Shown: piece after piece, positions 55,900-64,000 of the stretch
How the letters are laid out: each line of letters starts with the position of its first letter
Position numbering within the stretch: the first letter of the stretch is position 1
Source of the DNA: Bradysia coprophila
Taxonomy: Eukaryota; Arthropoda; Insecta; Diptera; Sciaridae
DNA length: 64,000 nucleotides
Direction of reading: 5' to 3'
Assembly: GCF_014529535.1 (NCBI RefSeq)
Contig: NW_023503501.1
Span: 2,238,150-2,302,149, forward strand
Translations under genes and position numbers: made by a program
The notes under the pieces: generated by a model
Told to the model about the DNA's origin: nothing
Database searches by the model: none
The model's input: the letters and a program-made list of their open reading frames with translations, nothing else

Positions 55900-56792
55900 C
55901 TAAGCGTTTTGATTATCTTTCGTATAAGTACCTCGACCGCAATTTCTATCCTTTTTTGAATGGTACGCAGCAAAGTAAAATTTCACGAACAAAACAAAAT
56001 TCAGGGAAGCATTAAGAATAAGAACCGAAACAATTACAGGATTGTATCCACAACTTAACCATAACGATGCTAACATATAGGCAATCATAATCAGAAACTG
56101 ACCAATTTGAATAATTGTCACGTATTTCTTCCACCAAAGATATTTTTTGTATGCAGGACCCAGCGCAGCAATCAAATAATAAAAGTACATAATCGAATGG
56201 ACAATCGTGTTACAAACGAATGCTATTGCCAATTCTTGCCCGATGAAATATTTTCCAAGTATCCACAATATCGTCAGACTTAAAATATGATGCTGTAAGT
56301 GGAGGAAAGTGATGCGGTTTTTGGTTTTGCGTAAGACAAAGAAAACCGTATCCAGCAGGTCCATTATTTTAATAACTGTCATATGCCAAATTATCACACA
56401 CATTGTTGTTTGAAAGTCATGCTCTTGTTGTTCATCTGTTTCTACACAACCGAAATTTAAAAAATATTTCAAAGCATTTGGTTGAAGAGATGACCATACC
56501 AGGACATACAAATTGTAGAGCACTTTCACTACATTGCACAAAATGAGGATAATTTTTAGATTGTACGGCTCCCGCTTCTCCATGAATTTCGGTCCCAGAT
56601 ATAGTACAAACGCGAGGTATGCAACTAAAATCAGTGAAACGTATAACGGATTTCTGTACAACAGCCATGAATCGAGTAGCGGACCTAACACAAAATTTAC
56701 AATTATTTTGTTTATGGAATGTTATTGAACTTACTTTTGCCTTGTTTCCATAATTCTGGCGATATTGCCAATTCCGTAGTGTTCGTACTCAT
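55900..56792 (-). CDS. ELOVL family fatty acid elongase, paralogue 3 (divergent), 280 aa
   Basis: Exon 1 is 56792-56735 (start MSTNTTELAISPELW), intron 50 nt, exon 2 is 56684-55900. It keeps IMDLLDTVFFVL, the histidine box as HLQHH (148-152) and MYFYYLIAALGPAYKKYLWW. It is the most divergent copy: many changes in the first loop, and its C-terminus ends without the KKXX signal or the DKIAVCSSLQFSSNYTEN-type tail that the other three share. No frameshift or stop, so it is probably functional but perhaps retained or localised differently. Confidence 0.92.
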
Positions 56793-58330
56793 AACGTCTC
56801 GTGCTAAAAACTGAATGATGGACTGCACTGATTAATTAAAGTCATTGCGGGTCGGAATATGTAATTTTTGAGATTATATTTTCACAGTTTTCTTAAATTT
56901 TCTCTAAAAATGCGCCAAACTATTCTCCCAACATAGGACTAGCTATCAAAATCTTATAAGTGTGAAGATAAACATTTAGCTGATAAAGGGTCTGTACATC
57001 GTAGAACCCTGAGCCCCTGAGACTATTAGTCCATCCATAAAAAAATCGAAATTGGACTATTAGCATAGCTAAACATTAACTTAAGTCAAGCCAATGAAAA
57101 GTATGAGTAACCCTTACGTCCTATTACGTGTGGAAATTTTGTTTTCTTCCCGGTATCCGAGTCAAATTTCCCGCTATCTTATATCGTAAATTTAATTTTT
57201 CGCCACATATTTCTCCCGGTTTTTCTCGATTTCTAAAGAATTTTTTCTGAAAACTTCCCGGTATCCAGGATACCGCGGATGGCGTGAATTTCCACACGTG
57301 AAATAGGATACCGTTGTTTTGTCTTGGTATTTACTATGTAGTGCTTTACCGGCTTGTAGAAGTTGCAAAGCGAGTTTCACCTGAATTCATACCATAGCAC
57401 AATTTGTAAGACAAGCCAGTACTAAATTCTATCATACTAGCGATCGACAATGTAAAGACATAATGCTGAAAACAAACGAGGCATTCAAAACGTGTTTTGG
57501 TCCTTGTTTTCATGACGCAATTGTCGCAACTGTCAAATAAAGTTAGAAATTTCTCTATCGAAAATTGCGATTGCTGCATTTGTCAATGAAAACTAGGACC
57601 AAAACACGTTTTCAATGTCTCGTTTGTTTTCAGCCTAAGGCTATAATTTTCGTGCAGGCTCATTCTCAACACTACTACAATCACAAATAACTGAAAGAAT
57701 GGTATGTAGTACTTGTGTGTGAAAGCTTTTAACAATTATACATGAAAAACGCCGGACAAATTGGCTCAGTGTGATCGTCGCGGTCTTTTCATCGGGAGGT
57801 TTGTGGATTCTGGATTCAGGTTTTGTCAACTGAAAATGTTGATTTTTTGACGAGAAAATTCAGCATATCCATTGTGAGCTTACCAAATTGCTATAGAAAA
57901 TGAAGTGTTACCGAAAATCTATTCATTTTATTCAAGAAAACACCTAATTTGCAAAATATAATCGAGTGCAATATTTACCTTTCGAAAAATTCACACACAA
58001 GATTATCGATTCGAATGTTTGCGCTTTGAAAACTGCACTTAACTTCTTAGCTTCAGGTAGGGAATTCACAAAAAACAACGTGTCAGCGACAAGTTCTAAA
58101 TATAAATCTACCATAAGATATCAATAATTTAAGAAAAACACGAGGAATATTTTTGAATGTTTGCAAACATATGTCATTTTCAATAAGACGAGCATCTGAA
58201 CAAACTCCCCAGAATTAGTTGAGAAACACACAATATTTTTATAATTTAATTACATTCTTTATACAAAATAGAACAATTCCGCGTTCGCAGAATTTTTTTA
58301 TGATAAATGTGGCTCAACATAACACTTTTT
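56793..58330. other. Spacer between ELOVL genes 3 and 4
   Basis: It contains two inverted repeats, about 57117-57309 (ACGTGTGGAAATT arms with CCCGGTATCC inside) and 57465-57634 (GCTGAAAACAAACGAG arms). A putative non-coding exon end TTCGAAAG/GTAAATATTGC (donor at 57978, - strand) and the ACGTGTCAGCGAC string at 58078 probably belong to the 5' end of gene 3. Confidence 0.55.
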
Positions 58331-59309
58331 AGGTCTTTTTTCTTTTAGAAAAAAACCCTATTGTGGACACTTAATCTGTCCGTCCGTCTGTCTGTCTGTC
58401 CATGTGTCTGTGTCACAAATCAAAAATGAGACGATAACAGCAATGATTCAAAATTGTAATGCTACTATGAGCAAATCAACACCAGGCAAATAATAATTAT
58501 TTGTTATCTGATAACCGATCGCTCATAGTTGGCATTGCAATTTGAAAATTTGGTAGTTGGTAGTTGACTACCACGATTATAGTTGACAACCGAATTAATT
58601 ACCAGCGAGATGTTTACTATTCGAGAGCTTCGCACCGACTGATGCAATTATTCTGCCAGCTTCTCTATTTATAACTCGAGAATTTGGTAGTTGGCTACCA
58701 CTATGATAAATTGCAATGCTACTATGAGCAAATCAACACCAGGCAAATACTAATTATTTGTTATCTGATAACCGATCGCTCATAGTTGGTATTGCAATTC
58801 GAAAATTTGGTAGTTGACTACCACGATGATAGTTGACAACCGAATAAATTACCAGCGAGATGTTTACTATTCGAGAGCTTCGCACAGACTGATGAAATTA
58901 TTCGGCCTGCTGGTCTATTTATAAATCGAGTATTTGGTAGTTGACTACCACTATGGTAAATTGCAATGCTACTATGATCAAATCAACACCAGGCAAATCA
59001 TTATTATTTGTTATCTGGTAACCGATCGCTCATAGCAGACATTGCGATTTGAAAATTTGGTATTTTTTGGTAGTTGGACTACCAAAATAATTATCAGCGA
59101 AGATGTTAACTGTTCGAGAGATGCGCACCGACTGATGAAATTATTCGGCCTGCTGGTCTATTTATAAATCGAGTATTTGGTAGTTGACTACCACTATGTT
59201 AAATTGCAATGCTACTATGATCAAATCAACACCAGGCAAATCATTATTATTTGTTATCTGGTAACCGATCGCTCATTTTGAAATTGAAAAAAGAAAAGAA
59301 AAAAGACCT
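58331..59309. repeat. Tandem ~250 bp repeats inside an inverted-ended element
   Basis: The unit starting AATTG(C/T)AATGCTACTATGA begins at 58452, 58709, 58959 and 59202 (periods 257, 250, 243), with the last copy partial. Units contain TTGGTAGTTGACTACCA palindromes. The block is bounded by AGGTCTTTTTTCTTTT (58331-58346) and its reverse complement (59294-59309), so it looks like a DNA element that amplified an internal minisatellite. A CTGTCCGT-type microsatellite lies at about 58376-58414. Confidence 0.82.
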
Positions 59310-59470
59310 CACCAGGCTTCAGCCGGTCTATTCTTGTTATTTTCTGTGTGGTTTAACAGTTTCTCGTGTTCCATAAACGCACTGCAAGCAAAACTGCTGT
59401 CAGCTGTCAAATAGAGTAGAGGGATTCTTTTGAAAATCCACCTATCATAATCGGACCCATTTCGTCTGGG

Positions 59471-59621
59471 ACATTGTCTAAGCTTTTCATTGATACCTCA
59501 TTTGCAGTGCTGGTGATTGCTGGCGAGTTTTACGAGTAGCGGTTGTACTGACATAAAGTTCTGTTATGTCAGCAATCACCAGCACTACAAATGAGGTATC
59601 AACGGAAAGCTTAGACAATGT
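59471..59621. mobile_element. Hairpin MITE, 151 bp
   Basis: About 50 bp arms (ACATTGTCTAAGCTTT ... CAGTGCTGGTGATTGCTG) are near-perfect inverted copies around a short loop. Confidence 0.75.
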
Positions 59622-60137
59622 ATGTTACAACTAGCATGTTAGGTTCACATTAAGCGTCATCAGTACCAGCCCAGACCTGTCTAAAGTTCACACAGATTGA
59701 AAATCAATGAATCTAATAAAACTAAGCAACTAGCTCAGCCCAATCTCACCCGGAACGATCATATATAACGGCCAACAAATTCGGATAAAAAACACTATTT
59801 TTCCAACTTCGGAGATCTCTAACTTTAACGTAAAGACAAAATGCACTATGAATGAGAATGGGAAATTATATTCGACCAATTTTTTTTGATCGACGACCAT
59901 TGCAATTTTTCCTTTTACAAATATTTTAATTCTTGCTACCGTTATTATCATCAAATTGGTACCAATTAGATGGAAACATCGAATAACCACATTGATTTAG
60001 CAAATTAGGATTTTTTTTTATACGCACATTTATTATCAAGACATTGATGATCAAGTCAAAGTTGAACATCAAAATTTTCAATTGATCTTCAATTCACTTT
60101 TTTGAAGTTCGACTGTTGATCATCAATTTAGTTTTTG

Positions 60138-61139
60138 AGGTAAAGTATCGCGGTTCGACTTGTTAAAAACGGTTCGTTTTCCGACACTTCGTGTTGAGCA
60201 TCTTTAGTGAAAAAGTGAATCAAAATCGAATAATTTAGGGGAAAATCTAATTTTTCCAATTAATCTAAATGTTTTTCGAAGTGAATTAGTAAAATCTAAT
60301 CAAAATTGTTTTCATATTTTAAATAGCCCGAAATGTTGACACAAGGAACAGTGACTTTTTCGCATGAATTTTCGTGATTTTTGGATGAAGATTGTTCAAC
60401 AACTAATTAACATAATAACTTGGAAATCACATTACTAGCATTATTAATGTTTACTTTTATGAATTCAATCTAAAACAAGTGTAGAAAGTGATTATTTATG
60501 TGAAATTTTGTGTAATAAAAATGGTTCGCGGATCGACACGCAAAAAATCGCGGTTCGACAGTGATTGTTGTGACTCCAACTTCCACGATTTTATCGGAAA
60601 ATTTTAGTTTATTTGCATTCTTATCGACTCTTATCGATATTAGTGAAATTATTGGTACTGTACAGTTTAATCAAGGAAGATCTGGTTTGTGCGTGCATGC
60701 AAAATTCATCGAAATTTGATATTCTTTGATTGCATGGAAAGCCGATTTTTAATGTAAATAAGCGATTTAAGTGAGTTTTCAGCATATAAATCGCAATAGT
60801 AAATGTTTTTGAGCCCAAACTAAGTGATAACTATCATTTTCCATACCAATTTGTGATTTTCATATTTTGTTTTGAAACCTCTAACAACATGACGTGTCGA
60901 ACCGCGAAACTGCCATACTGTCGAACCGCGATCCAAAACGTCGAAGCCGGAATTCGATTAAAACCTTAATAATTAACTGAACTTAACATTAAAATTAACA
61001 TAATTACACTAGTTTCGTAGAAAATTATTGTCCCTATGATCTAAACCAATTTCCGCGTGTATATCTCTTATAAGAAACGAAAACAATCGAGTTGAAACTC
61101 AGATTTTCAAAATTCTGTCGAACCGCGATACTTTACCTT
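60138..61139. mobile_element. ~1.0 kb element with GCGGTTCGAC ends
   Basis: Inverted ends AGGTAAAGTATCGCGGTTCG are perfect over 20 bp or more. Further copies of CGCGGTTCGACA or its reverse lie inside (near 60546, 60897 and 60918). It is non-coding and no target duplication was found. Repeated terminal motifs inside the element could be transposase-binding sites. Confidence 0.75.
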
Positions 61140-62051
61140 AAATCAATGTTTTTCAAAATCAAATTAAAAATTTTCGAACTCTGAGTACATATGTTCAATT
61201 TATTTTCGCTTTGCGCTGCACTCTTCGTTTCAAATCGCCAATTGAATTGCCAGCAGATCAGAGTAGGGAGGAATTATTTTCTTCAAATTTTCAATTTCAT
61301 GGTGTTTTTCGAAATGGAACATGTTTTAGTGAGTGAAGAAATGGGTGGTCTTTAAACCTTAACAATGTCGCTTCACACCTTTTTTTGAATGACTTTTTCT
61401 TAAATTTCTGATTTTTATTCAAATTTGATTACAGCCCATAACAACTACCGAGTATGAATTTAGTACACCTAATAACATTTTAATATTTTTCTATGCAGTG
61501 TGACAATTATACGAGCCATTTCAATCCACTTTATGCTATTCTTTCCACATGCAATATATACAACAACTTATGTATGGTAATGGTAAATACACGAACGATG
61601 ATATCGCAAGCACAAAATCGGATGTTGGAATGTTGAAAGTATTAGCGATCGTTCATTAATTACGTATCGCAAAAATAAACATTTTCGCAACAAGTGATGA
61701 AAAGTAGGACTTTCCGTTGCCTTTATTGCGAAAAACATTGTATACAACTCGATGATAAATGCTTTTTTAGGAACACGATGTGTATTGTCACACTCGGCCT
61801 GTGGCACTCTACACATCTAGTGCCAAAAAGAGCATTTATCACTCGTTTGTATAAATAATTTTATTTGTCGCGCAAAATTTATTTGACTTTCCAAAAATAT
61901 AATGGACAGTTACGATAGCGTTCACACACTAATGTGTTGCGTAATAACGTAATTTATGAATGACATCTTACTATTTATATATAAATTCTCACACTTTACA
62001 AAAATTGCTTGGTTTAGACACAAAGAAAAATTTCACCTCCAGTACAAAATT
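61140..62051. other. Spacer downstream of ELOVL gene 4
   Basis: A hairpin element spans about 61740-61854 (GATAAATGCT(T/C)TTTT arms). 61185-61255 resembles 8010-8080 beside the piggyBac element. No gene was seen. Confidence 0.5.
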
Positions 62052-63000
62052 CTACATTTCTTTCTTACAATTTTCATTGATATCCGATTTTTCGATTTGT
62101 TGGTTTTCCGTGTAATTACTGCTAAACTGCAAACTTGAACACACTGCAATTTTGTCACTTATCAGCTTTTTTGAATCGTAAGTATTGAAATAAAATTTCA
62201 GGAACAAAGCCAAATTGAGGGAAGCATTGAGTATTATAAGCCAAACAATTGCAGGATTGTATCCACAACTCAACCATAACGAAGCAAGCATATAGACAAT
62301 TATAATCAGAAACTGACTAATTTGAAGCATTGTCAAATACTTCTTCCACCAAAGATATTTTTTGTATGCAGGACCAAGCGCAGCAACCAAATAATAAAAG
62401 TACATAATCATGTGGACAATCGTGTTACAGCCGAATGTCACTGTCAATTCTTGTCCGGTGAAATATTTTCCAACTATCCATAATATGGCAACGCTTAAAA
62501 CGTGATGCTGGACGTGAAGAAAACTGATGTGATTTTGTTTCTTGCATAGAACGAAGAACACCGTGTCCAACAGGTCCATTATTTTATTCACCGTCATATG
62601 CCAGAATGTAACACATATTAACATCTCATAGTCACGCTCCTGTTGTGGAGTCATTTCTGCACAGCCGAAACTGAAAAAATATTTCCATGCACATGGTTCA
62701 AGGGCTGGCCTGGCCAGAACCCAAAAATTGTAGAACACTTGCAGTGCGTTGTACAAAATGATGACATTTTTTAAATTGAATGGCTGCCTGTTTTTCATGA
62801 ACAATGGTCCTAAGTATAGTACGAAGGCGATGTATGCAGCTAAAATCAGTGCAACGGATGACGGGTCCCCGTACAATGGCCATGAGTCGAGAAGAGGGCC
62901 TAACAGAAAATTTATAATTATTTTGGTTGGAAAATTATTTACTGAACTTACTTTTTCCCTTCGTCCATAGTTCTGGTAATGTTAAAAAATTCGTAATCAT
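62052..63000 (-). CDS. ELOVL family fatty acid elongase, paralogue 4, 298 aa
   Basis: Exon 1 is 63000-62952 (start MITNFLTLPELW), intron 52 nt, exon 2 is 62899-62052. The phase and intron site are the same as in the other three. Landmarks: PLLDSWPLYGDP, IMDLLDTVFFVLCKKQNHI, HVQHH (145-149), MYFYYLVAALGP, several membrane segments and a C-terminal KKEM that fits KKXX. It is close to paralogue 1 through the central part and differs mostly in the first luminal loop. It is intact, and it is the most upstream gene of the array in transcription order. Confidence 0.93.
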
Positions 63001-64000
63001 GACCAAGATGTAACTCTTCCAACTGCCTCGTGCAGAAAACTGAATTCAACTGTATTCATTAATGCGTTACCGTAAACCAATCTGTTTACAGATAAGTAAA
63101 AAAAACACCACAGACCTGAAGTGATCGTGGACAGGACCGCAATAATGTTTAGAAAGTAAAAGTCATTAGAGAGATTGTGAGTCTAGACATTTGAAGGTAT
63201 AAATCATAATAGGTTTACGTTATAAGCTGTCTATTTATAGAGTTGGACTAATATATCGTGGATTTAGTTGTGTGTTAGTCCGTCCAACATGAATTAGAAC
63301 AATCTGTGACACCACCGTCTGCGTCTGTAAGTGTCTATCGAACAGTATTGCAAACCTTTGCAATTTGTGGTATTAAAAACTTGATAAGTTCCAGAAAACA
63401 AACATTTTAAGGATGTCATTTCGTGAAGCTTCCAGACTTAAGACTCTTGATACACCAAAAAAAACCTTTATTCGTTCATTGACTCTTGATAGTTGTTGAT
63501 GGAATATCTAATGAAATTAATTATTATTATAAGTGAAGTGAAGGCCGCTATTTCTCTATTGCAATTTCCAGCTTATCAAAATCAGTACGTATAGTAAAGT
63601 GGAAAGAAAACTATGAGTGGCCATTGATCTTGAAATTGTTTTGAGCAAGCAATATTTTTGTGATCTAGATGTACATATGTTATATGCATGCTGGTTAGTA
63701 AACGGACGTGACGCATGTCCATGTGCTACAAAATTTTTCCAATATTTTTTAGGAACTGAGGAAGCGAAGATCTACAAATTTAAGACTAAGAGTTTTTCGA
63801 CTGATTTTAATAGAATAAAATATTGGATAAAACAGTCGTACACAAATAACGACACGCTATAAGAGGGAGGGGGAAAACGTAACTTAACATGTTCTAACAA
63901 ATTTTTAACAGGAGTACTAGAATAGATAGAGTAATGGTACATTTCTTATCCATGGGGCAAATGGTGGAAATGGTACTTCTTGTGTGTTTACGCCTCGATC
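63001..64000. other. Upstream of ELOVL gene 4, unassigned
   Basis: The promoter of gene 4 should lie here, but the ACGTGTCAG.GACGAGAG string seen upstream of genes 1-3 was not found. An 81-codon ORF (63617-63862) has no recognisable domain. Nothing else was identified. Confidence 0.4.

Noticed and set aside
55728..56015. 95-codon + strand ORF at the end of ELOVL gene 3
   Set aside because: It overlaps the antisense of a well-supported gene and is composed of AT-rich hydrophobic codons typical of chance frames.
58452..59285. CRISPR array
   Set aside because: The repeats are ~250 bp tandem units, not short repeats with unique spacers, and the DNA is eukaryotic.
63617..63862. 81-codon ORF near the right edge
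   Set aside because: No domain, splice context or similarity that I can recognise; treated as random.

Overview
The window looks like nuclear DNA of an insect, most likely a fly (Diptera). It is AT-rich, has introns of about 50-60 nt next to multi-kb introns, has spliced single-copy eukaryotic genes, and carries piggyBac, hAT, Ty3, copia and Jockey/CR1-type mobile elements. A nematoceran such as a fungus gnat is my guess and cannot be proved from this sequence alone.

Layout. (1) 0.7-7.2 kb is an interleaved repeat: three ~2 kb copies of unit B (two direct, one inverted) and three ~165 bp copies of unit A in changing orientation. (2) 8.09-10.65 kb is a complete piggyBac element with TTAA target duplications and an intact transposase. 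(3) 10.8-17.6 kb is a complete HYOU1/Grp170 ER chaperone gene on the + strand; its last intron is swollen by nested DNA elements and a SINE-like sequence. (4) 17.7-23.3 kb is repeat-rich, with two hAT-like insertions, small foldback elements and a 2.9 kb foldback with 700 bp arms. (5) 23.36-26.40 kb is a complete five-exon TANGO2 gene on the - strand. (6) 27.4-42.45 kb is a nested set of transposons: a copia-like gag relic is interrupted by a 5'-truncated non-LTR element and by a Ty3-type LTR element; the Ty3 element is interrupted by a hAT-like element, that by a second hAT-like element, and that by a 2.8 kb palindrome. Most of the junctions are supported by target-site duplications. (7) 43-47 kb holds MITEs and a decayed non-LTR retrotransposon bracketed by ~330 bp direct repeats. 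(8) 47.2-63.0 kb is a tandem array of four intact very-long-chain fatty acid elongase (ELOVL) genes, all on the - strand, each with one short intron at the same place, separated by repeat-filled spacers.

The host genes have no evident shared pathway except ER/secretory membranes: HYOU1 folds proteins in the ER lumen, the ELOVLs elongate acyl-CoAs in the ER membrane, and TANGO2 is linked to Golgi/ER and lipid or heme homeostasis. This is probably chance. I see no new defence or metabolic system. The most unusual items are the A/B flip-flop repeat, the Ty3 element with two small leader ORFs and a near-textbook -1 frameshift signal, the non-LTR element between giant direct repeats, the apparently intact piggyBac, and the ELOVL array with an inverted duplicate of its putative promoter/first exon. 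All exon structures were built by hand from frame, splice signals and family resemblance; no alignment program was run.
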